Shown piece after piece: positions 1 through 10,021 of a stretch of 64,000 nucleotides of DNA. Each line of letters starts with the position of its first letter. The stretch's first letter is position 1. The translations under genes were made by a program, and so were the position numbers. Origin of the DNA: Thereva unica. Its lineage: Eukaryota; Arthropoda; Insecta; Diptera; Therevidae. The stretch lies in assembly GCA_949987705.1 (NCBI GenBank), contig OX465282.1, forward strand, positions 95,654,070 to 95,718,069, written 5' to 3'. The notes beneath the pieces are model-generated. The model did no database searches. It was not told the origin of the DNA and saw only the letters and a program-made list of their open reading frames with translations.

Positions 1-1
1 C

Positions 2-130
2 CTTTGCTGGAAGGATGACGTAGACCAGGACGCTCAGATCTTAGGGCTGCCAAACTGGATGACATCGGCTCAGAATCGGGATCGGTGGAGAGAACAGTTG
101 CGAGAGCCTAGGACCGGATCCCGATTGTAG
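2..130 (+). pseudogene. C-terminal fragment of an RTE-like non-LTR reverse transcriptase
   Basis: The open frame from base 2 to the TAG at 128-130 reads as the end of a retrotransposon polyprotein. It contains DVDQDAQILG, NWMTSAQNRDRWREQ and a final RTGSRL, the usual ending of RTE-like ORFs (a D-x-ED-LG-I-NW-x-AA-x-DR-x-W pattern). The same ending is seen at 54040-54137 in this window. Only about 42 residues are inside the window; the rest lies to the left. Family level is an inference from the pattern. Confidence 0.7.
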
Positions 131-2176
131 GGCCGTTAAAGAAGAATAAGAAGATCTAGAGGCACGGGTAAAAATATATGTTGCTAGCTGTGTTCGTTGC
201 ATCCTGGCGGAGAGGAAGACGGGGAAACAGGAGGAGGTTTTCTTCTTAAAACATTCAATCCCACATACATTCATTTGAAGAACAGTTTATAACTTTCACG
301 AAGTTAACGTTTTTGATACCATATTGTGCGCCACCAAAAATACCCTCCCCGAATAAAGAAATTGTTCTCATTAAATCGCGCATTCGTAAATATCAATTTA
401 ATCTTAATCCACCCTTAGTGCAGGCTCAACGGTTAAATGCCACATGCAATATGCAAATGTTGATAGACGTGAAAGGCGCAACCAAAAAAAAATTAAAGAT
501 TTCACTTTCATTGTAAGCAATATAATATATATAACACTTATTACTAATTATACCACTGTAGTTTTAAGTAAGCAAAGACCTTACAAATGTGCAGGGAAGC
601 GTTTTACAAAGGATTTTGTTTGTTTTTATTTTTTTTTAAATGTATTTAGCTGCTTTCACATACTTTCAAAAATAAGCTGTGGATTAATAGATTTATAGAT
701 TGTTATTTATTATTAATTATATATATGTTAAAGTTATATGCTTTAATTTTGTTTAATGTAAAAGCGAAGCTGGAAACGAAAAAGAAAATTGTTTTTTTTT
801 TGTTAATTGAGAATTTCTTCTTCTTATTTTTTTTTTTTGTTTTAATTAATAATAATAATAATAATAGTATAAGAACGTGCAAAAATAGTTTTTGTTAGTA
901 AATGTTATAAAAGTGAAATTATATATAATTAGAAAAGAAATGATTAAGAAAGAGAATAAATTTTGCAAATTAATAATAAATATATGTATTTTTTTTTTCT
1001 TTTTTTACCATTAAAAATGATTTTTTTTAATATAAAAATAGAGATATTCACCGCCATATTGCTCATGTGTTAACATTTCTGTTTTCTGTGACCTAAGTGT
1101 ATTGAATAGTGTTAGAATATTATAAGGAAAATAAAATAGTAAAATAAATGAATTAATATAAACAGAGTTAAAAAAACAATATAAAATAAAAATATAAATT
1201 ATAAAATAATACCATATATTTTTTTTGCGATATACAAGTAAGAATTTTACAGAAAATAATAAATTAATAAAACGTAAAATAAATAATAAAAGACTCAAAG
1301 GAATCTTACGCATACACTTATTTAATGCCTAAGTGTATTATTATAATAATAATATAATTTGATATTAAAGTCCTTTTCCTGATTATAATATAATTTTTGT
1401 TTTGAATATATCAATAATGAAATCTGTATACAGACAACATCAACAAACATTACCTAATTTATACACAACACAAAATAGAGAGAAACGACATACAACATTT
1501 TTTGTCATTGCAACATTTACAAATAAAATATAAAAATGTTTTTTTTTTGTTTTTAATAATAATAATAATAATAATAAAAACACAACATAATATCTTTTGT
1601 TTTTTTTTGTAAAATAATATAAAAAAAATAATTTTAAATACAAATTTATGGGTTTAAAAAAAAAAAAATAAAAAAACGCTTATGTTTCAAATGCTAAAAT
1701 TAGTAATATAATAACTGCGGCATATTGAAACGTTTTGCGTTCTACAAAAATACTTTAATATTTTTTTAAAATAATCGTAATAAACGTTTACAAACGAAGG
1801 AAGATTTCTGATAGACACCTTTTATTAATATTATTAAATTTTTTTGGTATATTTATTTAAAAGTGCTAACAGTTTCCTAAAAGTATTTACGTTACCTACA
1901 ACAAAACAAAGTCTTGCTTCGTGTAAACATGAATTTTCGACCATTTTCCAAATTCTAATTCCAAAAATATCCCCCACAAAAATTGAAGTATATAAAGGAC
2001 ACTATCCCTTTTTGATTTTAGAGCTTGGAAAAGGGCTAAAAATTTCTATAAATATATATTTAAATATTAAAAAAATATGATAAATTAACGGAACAAATTA
2101 ATTTACAAAAATTAAAAATAAACGAAAAATAAACAAAAATATTTTTGGATTTTTTTTTTGTGAAAAGATCCTTTAC
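131..2176. other. AT-rich intronic stretch without a recognised gene
   Basis: Very AT-rich, with homopolymer runs and (AAT)n tracts near 849-866 and 1556-1575. No reading frame here looks like a protein. It lies downstream of the last visible host exon on the minus strand, so it is probably the next intron of that gene. Confidence 0.5.
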
Positions 2177-2622
2177 CGCGACTCTAGCTGTTTCACTAGC
2201 TGGTGTCGGCAACGCCCCAATTTGAAGGCTCCCATTATCTAAACTATTTAATTCATCATCACTTTTATCAATTCCATTAATGCCCAACATGGTCCTAATT
2301 TTGTGATTGGATCTTGCTGGTGATAACTCTAAATGTAGCAATTGTCTTTGTTGTTTCAATTGTTTCTGCAAGTGTTTAGTCATACTATCACAACTGCCAT
2401 CATCGTTTCGGTTCTTTTTGTTGATAGCAGAAATGTGACACGATATAAGCAATATGGCGGCAGATCTAGCCGCACCTGTACGGGATGTTGATACTAAAAC
2501 ACCTTTGGAGCCAGGGTTGGGGGCACTTGACGGTCGACGGTTACCATAGGAACCGATTGAACCACTCGAACGTAAGCTTGAACGTGAGGATGGTCGTCCA
2601 GATTGAACTGTGAGCGGTATTC
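2177..2622 (-). CDS. Host gene exon: Ser/Arg-rich cytoplasmic tail of a single-pass membrane protein
   Basis: On the minus strand a polypyrimidine stretch ending ATTTTTAG precedes base 2622 and a GTAAAG donor follows base 2177, giving a 446-bp exon. It opens by supplying two bases of a Gly codon and closes in phase 0. The product starts IPLTVQSGRPSSRSSLRSSG, is rich in Ser, Arg and Pro, then has a Gln-rich segment (KHLQKQLKQQRQ) and an acidic DKSDDELNSLDN segment. The preceding exon at 42811-42635 ends in phase 1 with a single G, so the junction codon GGA is completed exactly. I do not recognise the orthologue. The following exon is not visible. Confidence 0.75.
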
Positions 2623-4342
2623 CTAAAAATGTTGAAGATTTCACATTCTTCTTTGATAAGTAATGTGAGTTTTTTATTAATCAATTATTAGACGATGTTT
2701 AAAGTGATTTAATGGAATTTATCTAACAATAATAATAAGGATTATAACTTTATAAGTAATAAAAAAATATGATTTAAATTCAACATCTACCTTTTCTGTG
2801 ATTCAACAATAACTTGTTAAAAAGACGACGATTACTTAATTCTCTAAAAACAGCTAAAGTTAATCTATTGAAACTTCCGCAAATATGTGCATCTGCGACA
2901 CCAATCGCATTTCTCTATTCGATTCTTTAAAACTACCTAAATATGTTTTATTACTATAAATCTTGTTCAAACTCGTATGTAACAAAAGCAGTATGATATA
3001 CGAAAATCACTCAAAAAACTTAAGCATTTTTTTAAACTAAAGCTGAAGATAAATTTAATGGTGAATGGAATTGTCCCTGTGAATTAAACGGTCTTTTCAG
3101 TGATAGTCTAAGCACAGGGATCATCCTCAATGCAACCGGTCCGTCATGTCGTTTACGTCATGGTGGAATGTTGAGTAGTAAGCTAAGCTCGAAGGATAGA
3201 AAGAAAGTTAGTTGGAAAAGATGAGGGTGGGTGTAAGAGAAGATGCCGATGAACCCTGCGTTTGAACTCTTGGATATTGTATGAGTTCGGGAATACTGAC
3301 TGGGGAAGGTTGTTCCAAACTCGAGTTGTTCTTTCTTTCTTTGATTTGAAATTTCCAAAGTGTCTGCCGAGACGTCACAACCGCTAAAGTCGTCTGCTAT
3401 TTTCACTTTTCAATAACAACAGTAATATATTTTAAAATATCCAAATGGCGTTGAAATACTGTTTAAAGTCATCTAAACCTCTGTTTAAAGCTCTGAACCT
3501 ACCGCGACCGGGCTTAGTTAGTCCCAACCTCATGCACAGTAGGTATTAGAGAGTTACTGGACAAAATTTGAGGTTTGTTTAAATATGTACTATCTGCTGT
3601 TCACTGGCTCCTAGACTATATGATATATACATACATCATTTTGAAGATAAATCTTCAAGCTATTAAATAAAAATAGCAAAAAGGATATTCGACAGAAAAA
3701 GGATTCAAAGGACATCTTAAGTGTCCTTTATCCTTGGGGATCTTAAAAAGCACATGGGATGTTCTCCAAGTTTTTCTATGTTTTGACTGGCAGCACTAAA
3801 GATAAGTTACCTGACTGTCATACTTGTTTGAGAGAGGGAATTTTGAAGTGAAACTTCCTTGCTCTTATTACGGGGATTTTGAATTGATTCGAGCAGGTAC
3901 GAGTGAACTCAGAAAACAGAAACATAAACAAGGATAGTTTGTACCAAACGGAAGCTGCCTTATCACTCATTTACAGCTGTCAGAATTAGGAATCGGCAAC
4001 GACAACAAGGACAGCCATATGAAACGGAACCTGCGTTCTCATTCGTTTACAAAATAACGAGAAAAAAACAAAAATCTTGAACCAAATTAAACACAATAAA
4101 ACACAAACAAATTTATATACTACCTAAATAATATTTAGTTTCCACCGTATTTCGTTAAACATTTTGGATTTTAACATACTCAGCTGATGAATTTCGTGAA
4201 GATCACCGCCAAAAGAGCAGCACACAACAATACACAAATTTCACACTTTAGTTTCCACTTTATTTCATTTAACATTTTGAATTTTGACAACAACAAAGAG
4301 AAACTTTCCATACTGCTTCAACCGAGCAACTGACAGCGACAT
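2623..4342. other. Intron sequence left of the P-like element
   Basis: No coding region supported. A 23-base near-palindrome with an 8-bp stem lies near 3704-3728. Two related segments, each beginning TAGTTTCCAC, at about 4136 and 4250 form an imperfect direct repeat of about 45 bp. Nothing else is recognised. Confidence 0.4.
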
Positions 4343-4347
4343 CCATG

Positions 4348-4540
4348 GGCCTGTTCAAGATTTCTGGTATAGCAGCTTTAAGCAGCTATTGTCATGCTTT
4401 TCCTGTTCAAAACAGCAAAAAAGCTGCTAACGCAGCTGCTATTTTTGTGTTCAAAATTCGAGAAAAGCTGCTAATGTAGCTGCTTTTTCTTGCTCGCAGT
4501 TTCGACTGCAAGCAAGAAAGCAGCTACGTAAATCATTCAT
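4348..4540. repeat. Left terminal and subterminal GCAGCT-rich array of the P-like element
   Basis: After the terminal inverted repeat, the motif AGCAGCT or its complement AGCTGCT recurs many times within about 190 bp, in both orientations (for example near 4368, 4430, 4467 and 4522). The right end (8770-8865) carries the same motif several times. Symmetrical clusters at both ends are what transposase-binding subterminal repeats look like. The binding role is inferred. Confidence 0.6.
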
Positions 4541-4575
4541 GTGTGTGTAAATGTCATTGGTCGTTTTGCCATAAT

Positions 4576-4911
4576 ACCTGCGTTCCATTGGACGATATTT
4601 GCTACTCCCGAGTACATGACCAATGGAACGCGATTTTTGATATAAGAAGTAACCCTTGACTTTTTATTCACTTCAAACTGTTACTTGTTTTGTTTACTTT
4701 CAAAATACCCCATATAATAATATTAATCTGACAGTTTATTTTAACTGAAAAAACAAAAAGCCATCTATTTTTACCTAGATAAAGCTTGAAAACCTGGCGG
4801 AAATTTTATGCGTTTCTACTAGGAGTGAAATCCCCCAAAACAAGAGCAGGGGTAGATGAAGGTCCTCGGGAGTACTCCGGAGTAGCAAATATCGCCCAAT
4901 GGAACGCACGT
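4576..4911. mobile_element. MITE (about 336 bp) nested in the P-like element
   Basis: The left end ACCTGCGTTCCATTGGACGA is mirrored at the right end, whose complement starts ACGTGCGTTCCATTGGGCGA. Both continue through TATTTGCTACTCC, so the inverted repeats are about 33 bp. The trinucleotide AAT flanks both sides (4573-4575 and 4912-4914), consistent with a PIF/Harbinger-type 3-bp duplication. There is no coding content. Confidence 0.75.
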
Positions 4912-5533
4912 AATGACTGACTTGAGTGAGGTTTTGTTGACATTAATACATATTAAATAATAAATTTAGGGATTGCAACTGCACGGCCAGGCTTTTTTCT
5001 AATTGTAGGGAGAGGAATAGTTGACTGCAAGAAATACTCATACACATACATTAACACAAAGCACAGAATAAAGAATAAATCAGAAGTCCCATTAGAAGGA
5101 CAAAAACGTTGCTTAAAAGAAAATACGAAGTTCAGATAAATCAAATCCCACAACATAAAGCCAGAAGAGGGCGATTCAACATCGCGACTATTTACTTGTG
5201 CGTACTCCTTATGTAATACATTAATTTTGCTGGAGGGCTCTTTAGCGAGAACTGTGCTGCGATAGTGATATGATATTTATTCCTCATTTTAACTAAAAAA
5301 TTGTTTTTTATTTAATTATGTTTTGGGAATGGACTACTTTCATAGTATCATGAGGTTTTCGGTTGCTTATTGTGAATCCAAAATCATATGTATATACAAA
5401 ATTCAAAATTTCAGATCATACATACCTATATGGTGATATCCTTGTTCGATTGAAGAAAAAATAAGAGAACAAAAAATATGAAAACAAAGATCCATTTCAA
5501 GGATTTGCAATATATACAGTAATGTTATTAATA

Positions 5534-6244
5534 TTATGCATTTAGTGTTTGCAACCGTATACGCTTCCCTTCTTGATTACAGTGTTTAATACTAGCAGTC
5601 TTCCACTTACAATTTTTTCTGATCAGTACGGTAATCAGTTTTTTTAGAGCAGATAGTTTATGTTCATAGCAGGATTCTTCTTCACATAGCCAATTTTGGA
5701 GGTGTTCATGTTTTTGTAATTCTGTTTTGCAAATATTAATTACAGTACTTCTTATTTTTAAGCGGAATGGCTCTTTTACAAATATGTTTTGGAAAACATT
5801 GACACATATTTTATTTATCTCAAAAAATTTGCTAGTTGGAGCATGTAAGTTCCCAAAGTCCTTATTATTATTGTAATTTTTATAAAATATTAAATATTCC
5901 GATGGTGTAGATACAATTTTATCTTCTCTAACCATTTTAAAGAAACAACAATTTATGGTGACTGGTTTTAATGTTGCTGCTACATACCCAAAAAAGTAAG
6001 ACATAGAAGCATCAGTAATTGAGTAATTATCATCCAAAATAATTGAGGTTAGTTCATAATCAGTATCCATGTCTTCTTGGCCTGCAGGAATTTCAGAATC
6101 GTTCGGTGTTTGAATTTGTTTATCATTTATTTTTGATGTTACATTTTTAGATGTATTTTCTCCTACAATTGATAATAAAATATCATCATCGTCCTCTTGG
6201 CAGTTTGATATTGTGCTTCCAATATTACATATTCTGATAGTCAT
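5534..6244 (-). pseudogene. C-terminal part of the P-like transposase in a shifted frame
   Basis: This 236-residue frame continues directly from the previous one after a one-base shift at the ATGA overlap. It starts MTIRICNIG, has an acidic run, then SMSYFFGYVAATLKP (the family's SALEYIAGY-like C-terminal helix) and a Cys-containing end (LCEEESCYEHKLSALKKLI). P-family transposases are about 750-900 residues. Together the two parts give roughly that length plus an extra THAP domain, so the second frame is best read as the displaced C-terminus rather than a separate gene. Reinitiation at the overlapping ATG is possible but not needed. Confidence 0.65.
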
Positions 6245-8439
6245 AATTTTGGAACAATAGAGTTAAATTCATGTAAAGATGGATCTCGATTGTGACCTCC
6301 AGCGCTTCGAGCTTGGGAAAAAAAATTCTCAATAGGATCTTGATTTAACCGATTGGTCAAAATGTATTTAATGTTTAATTCTTTTTTAAACAATTCTTCA
6401 GCTAGCATAATAACTCCATTGATTGTTTGTACCATACCATCAACACAGTATACTCGACCTTTCATTTTAATCCTGCTGATAAACTCTTTCATGTCAAGCA
6501 AATATTTATGAACTTCATTTCCTTCCATTAAAGCGCACTTGTATTTATTTTTATTATAAGGAGTTTTGCTATTTAGACAATCGAATAATTTATCTAATTT
6601 ATCGCAAAAAGTTGCAGTTGCTGAAGCCTTTTCCGTAATAAATCCGGTAAATTTATCTAGGGTCTGAGCAGTTTTAATTCCAGCGCTAACACTCCGGCTG
6701 AAAATTTGGGCGGCCAAATAAACTCTCATTTTAGTAAATTTATTAGGAAATATATGATTATCTGTTATTTTTGGACACATTTTCGTAATATTATTTTTCT
6801 CGAGATTATGAAGTTCGGTAATTACAGACCAACTTACGACACCATCAGGTGTTTCAAAATCACCGTTCATCAAGTTGTTCCGGAAAGATTTTAATAAGTG
6901 GGGGACATCGTATATAACGTACACCTTTTTTCCTGAAAACTCGAAATAAGGATGGTCTCGGGAAACATTTAATAATGAATTACATTTTCTGTTATTAGGA
7001 GCTTGGACCGATGTCACAATTACCACCTCAAATCCAATCTCAGATAAAATCTTAATATTTTCTTTTAGTAAAACAGATATAATTTCACCTTTAATAGGCT
7101 TGTCAGCTGCGACATAATTTAAAACAAACTTCCAATTACTAAAAAGTCCTCTTATCATAAAAACGCAAATCTCTTTAGCAACCGTGTTATTCCTGATATA
7201 ACCCAGATCGGTAAATCCGTCAATTTCATCATAATATTCATTATACTGCAGATCTCTTCTTATAGAGATTTCGTTATAAAGAAGAACACATTGTCTCTCA
7301 AAGCAGGTCATTGTTACAGCTTTTTCTTGTAATTTTCCAATAAGAAGATCACACTTGCCAGGTTTTAAGTGTTTTATAGGTAGCCAGCGATAGATTGATG
7401 ATTTAGAAGGTAAATTAAAACCTAGAGAATTCCTAAAATATTTATACATACTAGGTGATTTTAGCTGTATGTTTTGCGCCAATAATTTTTGATCTTCTGG
7501 CCACTCCTTCGACTTTGCTTCTGCAGATAACAACATTTTAGTAAAAATTTTTGCACTATTTGTCATGTTATTCTGATTTTCAACAGTTTCGACTAATGGC
7601 CTTTTCGCTTTCAGCTTAAGTGTGTGGTTTCTCTTCTTTAAATTTTTTGCGAAAGTGGAATACGTTCTAATAACTTTCTTTAATTTCTTTATTTCATTCT
7701 GTAGTTTAAACACTGTTTTATGTTCGATCTTTCTCTTTTTTTGTAACCTAATATGTTTTTTCATATAAAAATTACAGTTTTTTATATTTTTTTTACAATT
7801 TTGACAAAAGACTTCTTGATCTTCCAGTTCAGTGGATCTTCTACGTTTTGGGGGAGGTTCTTCTAATTGCACCAGTTCTTCAAGTGTAATATCTGAATAC
7901 TGCTCTAAACTTAAATTAATTTCTGGCACGGCATTTTTCACCAATCGTTTCGGACCCTTATCATGTGCAAAAAAGTGTTTGTCGCAAATATATAAATTTT
8001 TTGTGGAAGGTAGTTCTCTGATTTTACACCTTTCCTTCCAAACAGAAAAGAGTTCAGTGTCTTTTTGTGGAAATTTGTATAATTTTATTGAAGGATTTGA
8101 CCGCCTTGATGCGTTACAATGGTTTAATATGCATTTATTTCCCGATAATCTTTTATCGCTCTTTCGATTAGAAATCAAGCTTTGTTGTGGTGTAACCTTA
8201 GCATGATCATAAATTAATTCAGGAATTGCGTCCTTTTTTAAAAATTTTTTCCCAACATCCTCCTTTCTAAAGTGCTTACTGCAAATATAGAGATTTTCCT
8301 TTTCTTCCACTATATTACAAGCATTTTTCCACAAAGCAAATAGATTGCTACTTTTGGGTGGAAATTTAAAAAGCTTGATACGCGAATCCTTATAACGAGA
8401 TATTTGGCAAGAATTCACGCAGCATTTATTTCCACTCAT
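6241..8439 (-). CDS. P-element-like transposase with two tandem THAP domains (N-terminal and catalytic part)
   Basis: The ATG at 8439 starts MSGNKCCVNSC, the canonical THAP opening. THAP domain 1 (about residues 1-80) has Cys6/7, Cys11, Cys53 and His56. A second complete THAP module follows (about 98-180) with Cys103, Cys108, Cys152 and His155. Next come a Cys/His cluster (about 210-225) and a basic, leucine-rich segment that could dimerise. The catalytic core includes EIDGFTDLGYI (Asp about 407), KVYVIYDVPHLLKSFRNNLM and the carboxy-proximal DPIENFFSQARSAGGHNRDP typical of the P/THAP9 family. The position 71 residues after Asp407, expected to be the second catalytic Asp of a DQG-type motif, is Val478 (codon 7006-7008). 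The frame stops at 6241, overlapping the next ORF by four bases (ATGA). One THAP domain is normal for the family, so two is odd. Probably inactive. Confidence 0.85.
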   Translation of the reverse strand: MSGNKCCVNSCQISRYKDSRIKLFKFPPKSSNLFALWKNACNIVEEKENLYICSKHFRKEDVGKKFLKKDAIPELIYDHAKVTPQQSLISNRKSDKRLSGNKCILNHCNASRRSNPSIKLYKFPQKDTELFSVWKERCKIRELPSTKNLYICDKHFFAHDKGPKRLVKNAVPEINLSLEQYSDITLEELVQLEEPPPKRRRSTELEDQEVFCQNCKKNIKNCNFYMKKHIRLQKKRKIEHKTVFKLQNEIKKLKKVIRTYSTFAKNLKKRNHTLKLKAKRPLVETVENQNNMTNSAKIFTKMLLSAEAKSKEWPEDQKLLAQNIQLKSPSMYKYFRNSLGFNLPSKSSIYRWLPIKHLKPGKCDLLIGKLQEKAVTMTCFERQCVLLYNEISIRRDLQYNEYYDEIDGFTDLGYIRNNTVAKEICVFMIRGLFSNWKFVLNYVAADKPIKGEIISVLLKENIKILSEIGFEVVIVTSVQAPNNRKCNSLLNVSRDHPYFEFSGKKVYVIYDVPHLLKSFRNNLMNGDFETPDGVVSWSVITELHNLEKNNITKMCPKITDNHIFPNKFTKMRVYLAAQIFSRSVSAGIKTAQTLDKFTGFITEKASATATFCDKLDKLFDCLNSKTPYNKNKYKCALMEGNEVHKYLLDMKEFISRIKMKGRVYCVDGMVQTINGVIMLAEELFKKELNIKYILTNRLNQDPIENFFSQARSAGGHNRDPSLHEFNSIVPKL

Positions 8440-8764
8440 TGTAATTAATTTAAAACAAAAAACCAATTTATACTTCCTTGCTCTGCCCTAGCAGAAATTT
8501 ATTTTCACTATGAACACCAAGCAGTTAAGCACTACTGCCACGATTATTTACTTGTGCGCATGCCTTATGTGGTTAAAGTTACGCTAGTATATAAGCGCCA
8601 CTGCCTGCTGGCCTCGCTCGAACTTCAAACTGACGAATTTCTTTGTTCGGAGATTTGCCTTACTGAGGAGTGGGATATGGGATTTGACGTATTACAAAAT
8701 TTTTCTCCATATGAAAATTTTTCCTTCGTTGTGGAACTTCTGATTTATTCACTATTCTGTGCAC

Positions 8765-8887
8765 AAAGCTATGCTAGCAGCTTTTTTGCGTTCAAGATAT
8801 CATAGCAGCTTTTTCTTGCTTTGCTGTAATTTGACAGTTTAAAAATTCTGCTACTAAAGCTGCTATAGCAGAAATCTTGAACAGACC
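8765..8887. repeat. Right subterminal GCAGCT-rich array of the P-like element
   Basis: This holds GCTAGCAGCTTTTTTGCGTT, ATCATAGCAGCTTTTTCTTG and CTAAAGCTGCTATAGCAG before the terminal repeat. It mirrors the left arm, including the phrase GCAGCTTTTTCTTGCT seen as its counterpart near 4480. Confidence 0.6.
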
Positions 8888-8892
8888 CCATG

Positions 8893-9393
8893 ATAACAAT
8901 AAGTGATGCCATTTAACAAATTCTACCGAACCGGCAGGAAAATATTTACAGTTTATTTAAATTTATACATAGATGGTGCATGCATCGGTAAAGTTAATTG
9001 CCTCGTTTTCCAGATCCGGCGGATCGGGAACTCCCTCCGCAGTAGAGACTCCCTTCACGCTGTTTAGTGATTCTAAGATCCATCGGGAGAACTGCCATAT
9101 TAAGATGCGGATATAAACACTCCGAAATAAATCAGCTGATTCCTTGACAAATGAGAAACGTCAAAGTTGGTTTTTTAAGTTTCTAACTGGAAGTTTTACC
9201 TAGTTTTAAGCTATTTAACTTTTATTTGTTATAGAAGTTAGCGTCATTAAAGTTACATTAAGCTGTGGCCACAGGACAATTGTAGGGAAAACTTGAAGGA
9301 TTTAGCTAGGTTCTAGAAACAAATTCAGCTTGGATGGATTCGGTTATCAGACAGTTAAGTGATTTTCTTGCTTTATTTAAAAAAAGTGTTAAA
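8893..9393. other. Unannotated sequence between the P-like and gypsy elements
   Basis: About 500 bp with no supported frame. A GC-richer patch near 9010-9060 (AGATCCGGCGGATCGGGAAC) contains a short palindrome CCGGCGGATC. Nothing is recognised. Confidence 0.3.
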
Positions 9394-9397
9394 ATAA

Positions 9398-9909
9398 TGT
9401 GATGATTTATGCGCCATCTGTTTGTGAAAAAGCATAATCAACGATTGTCGATAAAAACTCTGGTTGATGTCTGAACTAATGCTTTATGTACTAAACTAAA
9501 ATTGGAACGCGCGATAAGTGAAGACAACTTCAAGCTTCTGGACGAAAAGAAAAGAACATACCACTAGGCTCGAGAAAAGGGACTCGAGAAGGTTCCAGAA
9601 GTTAAATAAAGGTGGAGCTTGGATATAAAAGCGGCTTGCAGGCGCTGAGAGAGTCAGTTTTGATTTGAAAGGCGATAAAGTGTTCTAAAGTGAAAACAGT
9701 GAAAAGTGGTGATTTAAAAGTAAACTATAAAGCGATAGATAGAGTTTAATAGTGCGAGTTATTAAATTTAAAGTGATTATAGTGAACTGTAAGGATTGTG
9801 TTTGTAATTAAATTGTGTTTCGGTTTGTAATAAATAAATTTTGTGTGGATAATTAAAAGTGTATTCCTTAATAAATCCTACGAATCCGTTAAGCCGTAAA
9901 AACGTAACA
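9398..9909 (+). repeat. 5' LTR of the gypsy element
   Basis: 512 bp, TG...CA. It contains a TATA box and initiator, and an AATAAA at 9829-9834 that would serve as polyadenylation signal. It matches the 3' LTR at an offset of 5,726 bp. Confidence 0.95.
9624..9660 (+). promoter_or_regulatory. LTR core promoter: TATA box plus TCAGTT initiator
   Basis: TATAAAAG at 9624-9631 is followed by GAGTCAGTTTT, with the initiator TCAGTT at 9654-9659. The A of the initiator lies about 32 bp from the first T of the TATA box, the normal insect spacing, so the RNA probably starts at 9656. The same pair occurs in the 3' LTR (15350 and 15380). Confidence 0.7.
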
Positions 9910-9911
9910 AT

Positions 9912-9930
9912 TGGTGTCAGAAGTGGGATT
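9912..9930 (+). other. Primer binding site complementary to tRNA-Leu 3' end
   Basis: Two bases after the LTR lies TGGTGTCAGAAGTGGGATT. From memory, insect tRNA-Leu (CAG) ends AATCCCACTTCTGACA plus CCA, which is complementary over the full 19 bases. The tRNA identity is recalled, not searched. Confidence 0.7.
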
Positions 9931-10021
9931 AATTAAGAGATAAGTGAAATAGGTGAACTTGAATAATAATTGTGACTGGAATTTAAATTTTGTGCGTGAG
10001 AGATAAGGACTTATTAATAAA

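Larger units (their letters stand above)
4348..8887 (-). mobile_element. P-like DNA transposon with THAP-domain transposase
   Basis: The left end reads GGCCTGTTCAAGATTTCTGG; the reverse complement of the right end reads GGTCTGTTCAAGATTTCTGC. The match continues through TATAGCAGCTTTA, giving terminal inverted repeats of about 30 bp. Both sides are flanked by CCATG (4343-4347 and 8888-8892), an apparent target duplication; P elements usually give 8 bp, so the exact limits are uncertain. Length is 4,540 bp. A transposase is encoded on the minus strand, broken into two overlapping frames, and a MITE sits in the left arm. Confidence 0.85.

Noticed and set aside
444..698. 84-residue frame in AT-rich DNA
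   Set aside because: Low complexity, no recognisable motif, no splice context.
3158..3406. 82-residue minus-strand frame near the host exon
   Set aside because: No match in phase or style to the neighbouring host exons; no convincing acceptor and donor.
3700..3730. Stem-loop AAAGGACA/TGTCCTTT as a terminator or ncRNA
   Set aside because: Isolated small hairpin in an intron with no supporting context.
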